From the NCBI RefSeq assembly GCF_030272615.1, contig NC_081406.1, forward strand, positions 461,616,072 to 461,680,071: DNA of 64,000 nt, given 5' to 3'. The notes below the pieces were generated by a model, which worked only from the letters and a program-made list of their open reading frames with translations, ran no database searches and was not told where the DNA came from. The DNA comes from Cryptomeria japonica (lineage: Eukaryota; Streptophyta; Pinopsida; Cupressales; Cupressaceae). The position numbers and the translations under genes are program-made. Shown piece after piece: positions 33,351 through 44,899 of this stretch; positions within the stretch are counted from its first letter, which is position 1, and every line of letters begins with the position of its first letter.

Positions 33351-34725
33351 GTTAGTTTAAGATCAATCAACACAAAACACACAAGAAGTTAGCATTAGTC
33401 AATCAAAAAACCAAACACATGAAGGCATTCCGAAGGAGACACTAAAAACATGCTAATGAATCTAACTAAAGAAGTAAGACAATGAGATATCTCCAACTAT
33501 CTCTTAACATGATATTAGTTCTTTCTCCCTTGTTCCTCTCCTCTCCAAGTTCCAAAATAGTGTAGCTCTTAGCAGCTTTTTGCACTATGGACGCTTACAG
33601 AGGATTGAGATTGTAGTATAGCTCCAAACATGAAATGAAAAAGCTATTTTATGCTAAAATGATATATTTTAACCAAAAAGACAAGATTCAGTTATGCTAT
33701 GCTAAATGCTCTTTAAAATGGCTATAGTCTAAATGCTTACAAGTTTTTCAGGATCTGGTTTATGAAGGAATGGGCTCTATTTATAGGAAAAATGGAGCAA
33801 TGGATGGCCAGGATTGAAAGGTTTAATCAAGGGTCAAGCTTGAAAGTTGGGGATCCATGTGCACAATTTGCACCAATGAAATAGTGACAAGTGTCAACAT
33901 AGGATTGGGTTGAGAAAAAGGGGTTGGAGGCATTGAATGCCTGATAAGACCTCATGGTTATCTAAAGGCTAAGGGTCAAGTCTAAATTAAGATTACCCAT
34001 TGGATTAAGAGTTAATCCAACGATAAACCTTTGTGCAAATGATTAAGAGATAATCATGGTCAAAGCATTAATGACCTGATGAGACCCTTGGGTTGGGTAG
34101 ATGTTGAGTCAAAACAAATGTTTTAACCATGTAGGAGGGTTGAATTAACCATTAATGGTTATTGGAGACTTTGTGGATTAAGTGGTTGAAAGTTGGAAGC
34201 CTTTAATGGTTTTAAAAGACTTTGGGGTTTTTGGTGGTTGAAGGTTGAAAACCTTCAATGGTTATCCAAGACTTTGGGCCATTTGAGAAGTGACTCCATT
34301 TTGCTTATGAATGTGACAATAATTAGGGGATGGATTAGGCTAATTAGGAAAGGGTTAGAAGAATCTAGAAGGGGATTAGATTTTGCAAGTGGATTTTATT
34401 TAAAATAAAAATTCATTTATTTCAAAATGTGTGCAAGTTGCATTTGTAGGAAAATGCAAGTGGGGGGGGATAATGATTTAAATAAATGTTTTATTTAATT
34501 TATTTAAAAGAGGAATAGGGGGATTTAATTAAATAAATAGATTTTATTTAATTGATTGGAATTGGATTTAATTAAAATAAATTGAATAATTTATTTAATT
34601 AATAGAAGAATGTTTTGGGATGAATTAATTAAATATTAATTTAATTAATTGGTGGCTAGTGGATTTTTAATCAAATAAATACGAAATATTCATTTAATTA
34701 AGCTGGACAGATTTATGTGACTACA
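33351..34725 (-). repeat. Element B inner LTR (B2), inverted
   Basis: This is the reverse complement of B1/B3, lacking about 25 bases of the U5 end. The U3 part is nearly identical to B3, while R-U5 (33352-33770) carries clearly more differences. It ends at 34725 (TGTAG in minus reading) directly beside a minus-strand polypurine tract, so it is the 3' LTR of the minus-strand pol unit. B1, the 49-base spacer and B2 form a 2.8-kb hairpin. Confidence 0.92.
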
Positions 34726-34738
34726 TTTGCCCCTCTTT
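34726..34738 (-). other. Polypurine tract of the minus-strand unit of element B
   Basis: The minus strand reads AAAGAGGGGCAAA directly before TGTAG of B2. It is identical to the tract at 43409-43421 on the plus strand. Confidence 0.88.
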
Positions 34739-37118
34739 GAGATGGTGCAGTTTATCGCATCATTTCAAAGAAAGAAAAATAGGTGTGAAGAAATGCCCCA
34801 TAAAATGTAAATTTAATGGGTGGTATGCCCCCTCGAGAGATGGGCCAAATTTTTTTGAAAAATCGAGCGATCTCTCGAAAAAGAATGAAAAGTGGAGGGG
34901 AGGTAGAATAGAAGAAATTAGAACTAATGATGAAAGAATGGGAGAAAATGGAGTGAATATGAAGAAACAACAAGCCAGCGAGTACCCTGAGGTCATGCAA
35001 GAGATACATAGCAGATGTAGTGTGGGGTTTGGATTGATGCTATACAATTGATCAAAATTGGTTGGACAATCTGGTGCAATCAGTTTAATTGCCCCGGTCA
35101 AGTCAAAGCATGACAGTTGATGCCAGTTGTTTGCTTGGACATGATAAAGTCTGAGTAAGTGAATCAAAGTGACCTGATGTGACTTAGACAATTGATGTAA
35201 TTGCCCGATGAAGTCAAGGTATATGAAGCAAAATACTCGTTGAGACGTAGACAATTGATGTAATTGTCCGATGGATTGTATTTGATTGGTTGATCAATTG
35301 ATAGTATGTGCGTGTGATGGATGGTTGTGGGGAATCATGGCAACCCCGTTGAGACTAGGTCATTATGATAAATGCCTGATGTAGTCTAGGATTACCATGA
35401 TCGATTACCTGTTGAGACCCGAAGATACTTGATCAGAGTATCTGTTGATAGTCTAGGTGTGTGTGAGTCAATGTACCTGTGCAGACAGAGTAACTTGCTT
35501 GGCTTATTGGATGACTTAGGATAGGAAACACAATCCCTCCTATTTAGAGATGGATGGTGATGAACGTGGCTTGATTGGGTTGATTGAGAAACGATGTAGG
35601 GTATGTGATGCTGATTATCGAGATGGGGAGGGTTGGGGGGGGTTCAATGTTAGATAGAAGAAATGGAAAACCTATGACTGATTCCTATGGAAGAAGAGGA
35701 AAATAGAGTATGCATTATTATGAATGTATGGATGGTTGGAATGCAACGGAATGCAGTATATACAGATGAGATGAGATGACGATCCATAGTGCTCTATTTT
35801 CATCATTGAGCTTTAAAATGTTGGAAGAGAATACAAGTATCTTGACATAATGATTCAAGATGACCTGAGTATTCCTTTCATGGATTTTATATAGCAAGTT
35901 AATACAAGCAACTTGATATAATAGATCAAGTCGACCAGAGTATTGCTTGTGGAACAGACAAGGATTATCTCCTTTCATGCATGACTTGGATCGTCCTCCT
36001 TGATCTTAGGCTGATCATATCCTGAGACAAGTGCATACCGTACTAAGAAATAAAACCTTTATCTAGTTTGGACGAGGTAGGAGGAACCAAAGGAAGAGCA
36101 TTGTACCTGCAAACAAACAGTATATACATAAAGAATAAAGAATAAGGATCCTTGGTAATGGTTCATGCCCATATGGTCGAGATATACGCTGTAGTCAGCA
36201 AGCCGTAGTGATCTATGACTGCATTTTGCATAAGATCACGTAGCTTAGTGAACTTCCCACGTAGACACCATTAGTACATGCCCCAGAACTTCATCGGAAA
36301 TAATGCGCAAACGATACAAAACAATGCTGAAAAGATCCCGATACAGATAAACAAATGAATTACTCACGAATCAACCAAGCATTTGATAGCTTAACATAAT
36401 TTTCTTGTCAAAGAAAACATCATCTTGTCTTTGTTGTGGTAAGGAAGGATGCATCCTTGTTTTAAAGACAGGTTTGGATTGTTAATGTCGATTGTGTGGT
36501 TTGATTGGTAAATGGTTAGTGTGTGAGTAGTTGTCAATGTTTATTTTGGTATCTGCATAGATGGGTATGTACAAAGTGTTGTCATGTTTTTGTGTGATTT
36601 TCAATGTTTTCTGATGTTTTTGGATTTTGTGAAACAATTTTGAATGTTTTTGGTATTTTGAGAGTCATTTTTGAACGTTTTTGATATTTTCTGATGATTG
36701 CCTAAATGAAGAGTGTAATGATATATAAGACAATGTAGAATCCACTTCCATCACTAGGGTAAGGGTATTGCCCCCAGTTTTTAGACCTGACTATGAAAAG
36801 GTGGGATGCTAGATGCATGGAGTACTTTCTTAATTGCAGATCAAATAACAAGCCATGGTTGGGATGGATGGATGTATGTGTGCATGAATGTGATCGCAAC
36901 GAGCCTGAAAGATACTGGAGCCATTGCCCTTACGAGTGGCACCTGTTTGCCAGGTTTTCACCATCGTACTTACCCAAGGTGCCACCGGAGTGGTTGTTCA
37001 CCGTTTGGATGCATGATTTTTCTTTACTTTTTTGAATGTTTTTGTATTTTCTTCAGGACATTTTCTGAATGTTTTTGGTATTTTCTGATATGCAAGGGAG
37101 CCTAATGCCTTGTACACC
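34739..37118 (-). other. 3' noncoding region of element B, inverted copy
   Basis: 34739 to about 36737 is the reverse complement of 41318-43408; 36738-37118 is unique and leads to the integrase stop. Repeated GAATGTTTTTG / TATTTTCTGA words lie at 36590-36700 and 37020-37090. The open frames here (for example 34737-35051) recur in the other arm because the DNA is duplicated, and they have no recognised domain. Some differences between the arms are CG versus TG or CA, as expected from deamination. Confidence 0.75.
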
Positions 37119-38222
37119 TTAGGTATAAAACCTTTTGAGGTGCATGCTATTGATTGGATCTGCAAGCGGTTCTCCTTCTGATGTAGCCAACTGATATGCC
37201 CCGGACCCGAATACAGTAGTGACAACATATGGGCCGAGCCAATTTGATTCAAACTTGCCTTGATGTTCTCTATTTGGTTGGTTGCAAGGATTTTCTCGAA
37301 GAACAAGATCACCTACCTCAAATGTACGAGATCTAACTCGGTGATTGTAGCTTCTACTCATGCGCTGCCGATAGGCTTTGAGGTGATTGTATGCAGCTTG
37401 TCGCTTCTCATCAAGTAACTCTAAGTCCTGAAGACGGGATACTCTGTATGCTTCGTCATCAATGAGTTTATGCAAGGAAACCCGTAATGATGGTATCTCA
37501 ACCTCAATAGGCAAGATAGCTTGTGCACCATAGACCAATGAATAAGGAGTTGCACCTGTAGGGGTTCGAATGCTAGTTCGATATGCCCATAGCGCTAGAT
37601 TTAGTTGAACATGCCAGTCACGGCCGGCATCATTGACTATCTTTTTGAGGATTCTCAGTATGTTTTTATTGGATGCTTCAGCCTGACCATTGCCTTGTGG
37701 GTAATAGGGAGTGGAAAAGCGATGTTGGATATGAAATTTCTCACAAAGCTCACGGACATCCTGACTTTTGAAAGGAAGACCATTATCTGTGACGATGGAC
37801 ATGGGTACACCATACCGACAGATGATGTAGTTGAGGATGAATGAGGCGATCTTCTTGCCGGTGACTTGGGTAAGTGGAACAGCTTCGATCCACTTTGTGA
37901 AATATTCAGTGGCGGTAATAATGAATTTATGGTCGTTAGATGAAGATGGATGAATTTTACCCACAAGGTCAAGGCCCCATTGACAGAAAGGCCATGGTGT
38001 TGTGATTGGTTGCAGTTCTTGAGTTGGTGCATGTATTAGGTCGCCATGAACTTGACATTTCTTGCATTTTCTGACAAAGTAGTAGGAATCCTTTTCCATA
38101 GATGGCCAATAGTATCCAGCTCGCATGAGTTTCTTGGCTAGTGACGGACCACTTGAGTGAGTCCCGCAAATTCCTTCATGTACCTCTTCCAAAGCCTTTG
38201 TTATCTCATCTTGTTCCAGACA
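37119..38222 (-). pseudogene. Integrase of element B
   Basis: The open 357-residue segment (37119-38192) has the whole Ty3/gypsy integrase core. It has zinc-region residues HEGICGTH and C43-x2-C46 (KCKKCQVHG), and the triad D75 (QWGLDLVGKI), D136 (SIVTDNGLP) and E172 (GNGQAEASNK) with 35 residues between the last two. A C-terminal domain follows (FEVGDLVLRENP, GPYVVTTVFGSGAYQL). No chromodomain is seen. It is in the same register as the upstream RT segment, separated by a TGA at 38223. Catalytic residues appear intact, but the polyprotein is interrupted and antisense to the outer LTRs. Confidence 0.92.
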
Positions 38223-40322
38223 TCAAAGGAGAGTACCATCAAGACTACGTCGGTATAGGGTTTCGGCAATAATGGTATATCGAGCAGTTTGGCGAATGAA
38301 GGTTTTACGTTGGTTATTTGATTGGTTGGGAGGAAGGGTATGATCGCGAAGATAGGTGTAGAACTCACCGTACCATGGGGATTCGGAACCAACAAGGCGA
38401 CATATCATTTCGGATTCGAGGATATCATAAGCGGGGATCCAAAGCTGTTCGACCAAGAACTCGTAGTGTGTTGAATTCTGTGGAAGATCTAGGAGAGATG
38501 CGATAGTAGCCATAGCGTCAGCAGCTCGATTCTGATCTCTTGGTATCTGCTCAAAAGTGATAGTAGTAAATGATGTCTTTAGAGTGTCCACCATTTGCTT
38601 CTATGGCATGAGTTTATCATCTTTGGTCTGATATTCATCAGTTGCTTGTCGAATGACCAGTTGTGAGTCGCCATATACTTGTAGTTCTTGTAATTTCCAT
38701 TGTATGGCTAATCTGAGTCCTGTGATCAAAGCCTCATACTCTGCTATGTTGTTTGTGCATGGAAATGTGAGCCTGTAAGACTTCAGGATGCTATCACCTT
38801 GAGGTGTGATAAACAAAATGCCTGCCCCCGAGCCGTGCCTAGTGTATGAACCATCAAAATATAGTTTCCATGGCTGTACTTCTGTGATCATGAATATCTC
38901 TTCATCTGGAAAATTGGAAATGAGAGGATGATCGCCTATGAGTGGTGCATCGGCCAACTGATCTGCAATAACTTGCCCTTTGATAGCCTTACGGTCCACA
39001 TACTCAATGTCGAATTCACTTAGAATCATTACCCATTTGGCCAAACGACCTGTCAATGCTGCTTTGCTGAGTAAATACTTGAGTGGATCAATTTTTGCGA
39101 TGAGTTGTACCTTGTGTGTTAACAGATAGTGCCGCAATTTAGTGGCTGCCAGGATTACTACTAGGCAAGCTTGCTCAATAGGTGTGTAATTGAGCTCATA
39201 GCCAACCAGTGTGCGAGAGATGTAGTAAACAGCACACTCTTTACCTTCTTCATTATGTTGTGCTAGTAGCACACCCAGTGCTGTACTTGTTGCTGAGATA
39301 TAAAGTAACAATGGTCTACTTGGATCTGGTGGCATCAACAAGGGTGGATTCATGAGATAGTCTTTAAGTGCCTGAAATGCTTGCTGGCATCTGTCATCCC
39401 ATTGGAAGCGTATGTTCTTGTGTAGCAGGTGTGTGAATGGGTGACACTTATCAGCCAATTGTGCAATGAATCTGCGGATGGATTGAAGCCGTCCTTGTAG
39501 TGTTCTTAGCTGACTGATATTCTTTGGAGGTGGCATGTCCATGATTGCCTTAACCTTTGTTGGATCGACCTCAATGCCTTTGCTTGAGACAATGTATCCT
39601 AGAAGCTTCCCGGAGGTCACTCCGAAGACACATTTCTTTGGGTTGAGTCGAACATGGTATTGTTCCAGTCTATCAAAGATTTGATCTAAGATATGGAGAT
39701 GTCCTTCTCTTGTGAGTGATTTTGCTAGTAAATCATCCACATAATCTTCCATCATAGTATGCATCATGTCATGGAAGATGGTGGTCATTGCTTGTTGATA
39801 GGTCGCTCCTGCATTCTTTAGACCAAAAGGCATTACATTCCAGCAGTATGTGCCCCATGGACATGTGAAAGCTGTCTTATGTTGATCCTCTGGTGCGATC
39901 TTTATTTGATTGTATCCTGAAAAGCCATCCATGAGTGAAAGCATGGCATGTCCTGTTGTCAGATCCACTATGATGTCGATATTTGGTAGGGGAAAGTCAT
40001 CCTTAGGACATGCCTTATTTAGATCTCTGAAGTCTATACAATTGCAGATACCCCCTTTTGGTTTGCCGACAGGCACAATATTGGAGATCCATTCTGCATA
40101 ATCAATTGGTCTAATGAAACCAACATCCAGGAGTTTCTTGAGTTCTGTTTTGACTAGCACGGCAATCTGAGGATGCATCTTACGAAGCTTCTGCTTGACA
40201 AGTTTGGCTCCTTTTGCTACGGTGAGATGATGCATAACTAAATCAGGATCAAGCCCAGGCATGTCTGCGTATGACCATGCAAAGTTGATCTGACACTTCT
40301 GGAAGAACTCTATAAATTTAGG
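38223..40322 (-). pseudogene. Reverse transcriptase with two RNase H domains, element B
   Basis: 38601-40262 encodes 553 residues. RT starts at PVKQKLRKM-like residues (KLVKQKLRKMHPQ), with LMDGFSGYNQIKIAP, CWNVMPFGLKNAGATYQ and the catalytic EDYVDDLLAKS. The gypsy RNase H region (ALGVLLAQ, YYISRTLVGYELNYTPIEQ) follows, then the archaeal-like RNase H (LYFDGSYTRHGSGAGILF, NIAEYEALITGL, VYGDSQLVI). A TAG at 38601 interrupts the second RNase H. Its end (QIPRDQNRAADAMATIASL) and the start of integrase lie in 38223-38594, the same register. The catalytic motifs are intact. The double RNase H places the element in the Tat lineage. It is less decayed than the same region in element A. Confidence 0.93.
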
Positions 40323-41318
40323 CTATTCCTCTGGAGTGAGAAGGGATGCTAGATGTATAATATGAGGATTGTCAGGAGTCCCCACATTGTATTCTTTGGT
40401 TTCCTCGATAAGAATCGTTGATTGTTCCTATTGTGTACTATCAGGGAGAATGTCAAACCCTTCATCCTCAGGCGCCTCAGAGAGGTTTTCACCATTGGAT
40501 ACGCTCTTTCTTTTTACTTTTGTCGGATCAAACAGTGCCACAGTGTGGTTTTCACTAGAAGATCCATGTTTTAATGTTATATTTTTGCAGCTGAAGGGTT
40601 TGGCATCCACCCCGAAGTATGCTGCACTATTAAGTTGAATGGCGAATCCAACTTTGTGATCCCCGCTTGGTAGATTATCCCTTAATTCCAAAAAGTCAAT
40701 GATAGCCTCATCGTTTTGGAAGAGGTCAAGACATGGGGGATTTGGTTGGTTCCATTCGATGAGTTCAGGGTGGATAATGGGCATTACTTCATCGATTAGA
40801 TTAAGTTTGTTAGAGGTATCAGTGAGGGTTAAGACAGTGTGGTGAAGGTCATTGATGGTACTCTCCCTATCAGAATCAGGCGTAGGATGAGACGTAGGGT
40901 CTGTGGAAGATGTTTCTAGCTCAGGTACCCAAGTGGTCTTTATCTGTGCTTCTCCGTAAACAGGTATGTCTTTGCAGGGTGGAGGTGGTGATGTGTCTTC
41001 CTCATCTGAAGTGTTAAGCTGTACAGAATCAAATTCCCACTCATGTGAGTCGGTCTCTGAATCACTCTCCAGCATCCGATTGCTATACCATACTGGGATG
41101 TCTTTGGAGTTAAACACGGCAGGTGTGATTGGTTTATGTATCTTTGTATTGATCGGTGCTGCAGGAACCGTGATGGGGTTTAAAGGATTTGTCACTGGAA
41201 GTATTGGTAGTGTTGATTTAGTGGTTGCTGTTGGAACGGCTGGTGCCATAGATGTTACTGCGGGTTCAGATGTAGTTGCTGCTACAAATGGTTTTGCTGA
41301 TGGGATTATTGCTATGGA
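40323..41318 (-). pseudogene. Protease-RT linker of element B, cut at the inversion junction
   Basis: The minus-strand frame is open from about 41318 to a TAG at 40428, with a second TAG at 40323 before RT. It encodes a Pro/Thr-rich start, an acidic middle (DSETDSHEWEFD, DEEDTSPPPP) and a C-terminal part (KVKRKSVSNGENLSEAPED...) homologous to the linker of element A. No catalytic motif is visible. The frame continues upstream of the ATG at 41249 until the palindrome junction, so its N-terminus, protease and gag were lost when the composite formed. Confidence 0.8.
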
Positions 41319-43408
41319 TAATCTACATTGTCTTATATATCATTACGCTCTTCATTCAGGCGATCATCAGAAAATACAAAAACATTCAAAAATGTCTCAG
41401 AAAATATCAAAAACATTCACAAACAATACAAAATCCAAAAACATTCAAAAATGACTCTCAAAATACCAAAAACATTCACAATTGTTTCACAAAATCCAAA
41501 AAAACATCGGAAAACCCATCAAAAATCACACAAAAACATTGCAACACCTTGTACATATTTTATCCGATCTGATACAAAATAAACATTGACAAAATACTCA
41601 CACAATGACCATTTACCAATCAACCACACACTCAACATCAACAATCAAACTGTCTTAAAAAAAGGATGCATCCTTCCTTACCAAAACAAAGACAAAAGTG
41701 ACGTTTTCTTTGACAAGAAAATTATGTTAAGCTATCAAATACTTGGTTGATTTGTGAGTACAATCGTTTGTTTATCAGTATCGGGATTTTTCAGCATTGT
41801 TTTGTATCATTTGCGCATTATTTCCGATGAAGTTCTGGGGCATGTACTAATGGTGTCTACGTGGGAAGTTCACCAAACTACGTGATCTTATGCAAAATGC
41901 AGTCATAGATCACTACGGCTTGCTGACTACAGCGTATACCTCGACCATATGGGCATGAACCATTACCAAGGATCCATATTCTTTATTCTTTATGTATATA
42001 TACTGTTTGTTTGTAGGTACAATGCTCATTCTTTGGTTCCTCTTCCTCCAAATTGGGTAAAGGTTTTATTTCTTAGTACGGTATGCACTTGTCTCAGGAT
42101 CTGATCAGCCTAAGATCAAGGAGGACGATCCAAGTCATGCACGAAAGGAGATAATCCTTGTCTGTTCCGCGAGCAATACTCTGGTCAACTTGATCCATTA
42201 TATCAAGTTGCTTGTATTAACTTGCTATATAAAATCCATGTAAGGAATACTCAGGTCATCTTGAATCATTATGTCAAGATGCTTGTATTCTCTTCCAACA
42301 TTTTAAAGCTCAATGATGAAAATCGAGCACTATGGATCCTCATTCCATCTCATCTGTATATATTGCATTTCGTTGCATTCCACCCATCAATACATTCATA
42401 ATAGCTACATATCATGCATACATAGTCATAATAATGCATACTCTATTTTCCTCTTCTTCCATAGGAATGTAATAGGTCCTCCATTTCTTCTATCTAACAT
42501 TGAACCCCTCCCCACCCTCCCCATCTCGATAATCAGCATCACATACCTTGCATCCTTTCTCAATCACCCCAATCAAGCCACGTTCAACACCATCCATCTC
42601 TAAATAGGAGGGATTGTGTTTCCCATCCTCAGTCATCCAATAAGCCAAGCCACTTACTCTGTCTACATAGATACATCGACTCACACACACCTAGACTATC
42701 AATAGATACTCTGATCAAGTATCTTCGGGTCGCAACAGGTAATCAATTATGGTAATCCTAGACTACATCAGGCATTTATCATAATGACCTAGTCTCAACG
42801 GGGTTGTCATGATTCCCCACAACCATCCATCACACGCACATACTATCAATTGATCAACCAATCAAACACAATCCAATGGACAATTACATCAATTGTCTAC
42901 GTCTCAACGAGTATTTTGCTTCATATACCTTGACTTCATCGGGCAATTACATAAATTGTCTAAGTCACATCAGGTCACTTTGATTCACTTACTCAGACTT
43001 TATCATGTCCAAGCAAACAACTGGCATCAACTGTCATGCTTTGACTTGACCGGGGCAATTAAACCGATTGCACCAGATTGTCCAACCAATTTTGATCAAT
43101 TGTATAGCATCAATCCAAACCCCACACTACATCTGCTATGTATCTCTTGCATGACCTCAGGGTACTCGCTGGCTTGTTGTTTCTTCATATTCACTCCATT
43201 TTCTCCCATTCTTTCATCATTAGTTCTAATTTCTTCTATTCTACCTCCCCTCCACTTTTCATTCTTTTTCGAGAGATCGCCCGATTTTTCAAAAAATTTC
43301 GGCCCATCTCTCGAGGGGGCATACCACCCATTAAATTTACATTTTATGGGGCATTTCTTCACACCTATTTTTCTTTCTTTGAAACGACGCGATAAACCGC
43401 ACCGTCTC
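41318..43408 (+). other. 3' noncoding region of element B, plus copy
   Basis: This is the reverse complement of 34739-36737, with scattered differences and repeated AAACATTCAAAAATG words at 41370-41530. The open frames here, such as the one at 42893-43426, mirror those of the other arm and are not taken as genes. Confidence 0.8.
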
Positions 43409-43421
43409 AAAGAGGGGCAAA
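43377..43421 (+). promoter_or_regulatory. Hairpin abutting the polypurine tract, element B
   Basis: CTTTGAAACGACGCG and CCGCACCGTCTCAAAG (43377-43412) can form a stem with 12 of 15 pairs. It overlaps the polypurine tract AAAGAGGGGCAAA (43409-43421) before LTR B3. The same arrangement occurs in element C. A role in priming or RNA folding is only inferred. Confidence 0.65.
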
Positions 43422-44820
43422 TGTAGTCACATAAATCTGTCCAGCTTAATTAAATGAATATTTCATATTTATTTGATTAAAAATCCACTAGCCACCAATT
43501 AATTAAATTAATATTTAATTAATTCATCCCCAAACATTCTTCTATTAATTAAATAAATTATTCAATTTATTTTAATTAAATCCAATTCCAATCAATTAAA
43601 TAAAATCTATTTATTTAATTAAATCCCCCTATTCCTCTTTTAAATAAATTAAATAAAACATTTATTTAAATCATTATCCCCCCCCACTTGCATTTTCCTA
43701 CAAATGCAACTTGCACACATTTTGAAATAAATGAATTTTTATTTTAAATAAAATCCACTTGCAAAATCTAATCCCCTTCTAGATTCTTCTAACCCTTTCC
43801 TAATTAGCCTAATCCATCCCGTAATTATTGTCACATTCATAAGCAAAATGGAGTCACTTCTCAAATGGCCCAAAGTCTTGGATAACCATTGAAGGTTTTC
43901 AACCTTCAACCACCAAAAACCCCAAAGTCTTTGAAAACCATTAAAGGCTTCCAACTTTCAACCACTTAATCCACAAAGTCTCCAATAACCATTAATGGTT
44001 AATTCAACCCTCCTACATGGTTAAAACATTTGTTTTGACTCAACATCTACCCAACCCAAGGGTCTCATCAGGTCATTAATGCTTTGACCATGATTATCTC
44101 TTAATCATTTGCACAAAGGTTTATCCTTGGATTAACTCTTAATCCAATGGGTAATCTTAATTTAGACTTGACCCTTAGCCTTTAGATAACCATGAGGTCT
44201 TATCAGGCATTCAATGCCTCCAACCCCTTTTTCTCAACCCAATCCTATGTTGACACTTGTCACTATTTCATTGGTGCAAATTGTGCACATGGATCCCCAA
44301 CTTTCAAGCTTGACCCTTGATTAAACCTTTCAATCCTGGCCATCCATTGCTCCATTTTTCCTATAAATAGAGCCCATTCCTTCATAAACCAGATCCTGAA
44401 AAACTTGTAAGCATTTAGACTATAGACATTTTAGAGAGCATTTAGCATAGCATAACTAAATCTTGTCTTTTTGGTTAAAATATATCATTTTAAAATTGTT
44501 TTTCATTTCATGTTTGGAGCTACTCTACAATCTCAATCCTCCATAAGCATCCATAGTGCAAAAAGCTGCTGAGAGCTACACTATTTTGGAACTTGGAGAG
44601 GAGAGGAACAAGGGAGAAGAAGCTAAGACCATGCTAAGAGGCAGTTGGAGATGTCTCATGATCATTTGTTCTATTTATTAGATATATTTAGCATGTCTCT
44701 TTTAGTATCTCTTTTGGAATGCCTTCATGTGTTTGGTTTTTGATTGATTAACTCTAATGTTTTGTATGTTTTTGTGTTCTTTGATCTTAAACTAACATTG
44801 TGCCATTTAGGAGGGCATCA
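43422..44820 (+). repeat. Element B right LTR (B3)
   Basis: It has the same length and ends as B1 and starts directly after the polypurine tract. The TATAAATA box is at 44362-44369. CCTAT follows at 44821-44825. Confidence 0.93.
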
Positions 44821-44858
44821 CCTATATATAGACCACCTTACATCATGGACTATAATAG

Positions 44859-44860
<2 letters not shown>

Positions 44861-44899
<39 letters not shown>
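44861..44899. repeat. (CTTT)n microsatellite
   Basis: About ten CTTT units lie some 40 bases outside element B. Confidence 0.95.

Larger units (their letters stand above)
31903..44820. mobile_element. Element B: palindromic composite Ty3/gypsy (Tat-type) element
   Basis: The outer LTRs (31903-33301 and 43422-44820, both 1399 bases, both plus) are flanked by a perfect CCTAT duplication, so the whole composite behaves as one insertion. Inside, reading left to right, are a plus-strand primer site, an inverted LTR (33351-34725), an inverted 3' noncoding region, a minus-strand pol without gag or protease (37119 to about 41318), then the same 3' noncoding region in plus orientation (41318-43421) with polypurine tract. 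The inverted arms are about 33351-36737 and 41318-44795. Pol has four stops and no frameshift, so the insertion looks younger than A and C. It cannot be autonomous: gag and protease are absent, and pol is antisense to the outer LTRs. Confidence 0.88.

Noticed and set aside
33304-33376. A tRNA-Trp gene
   Set aside because: Only the complement of the 3' part is present and it sits exactly at the LTR edge; no D arm or anticodon arm follows.
32220-34408. A 71-residue open frame present in all three element B LTRs (32220-32435, 34193-34408, 43739-43954)
   Set aside because: It is repeated because the LTR is repeated; it lies antisense to the LTR promoter and has no recognised domain.
34737-43426. 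Matching open frames of 85-177 residues in both arms of element B
   Set aside because: They mirror each other through the inverted duplication of noncoding DNA, occur in several frames at once and have no domain.
41318-44820. Simple nesting of one intact element in another to explain element B
   Set aside because: The minus-strand unit has only one LTR and the plus-strand unit has no coding region; nesting would need at least two further deletions with exact effects.
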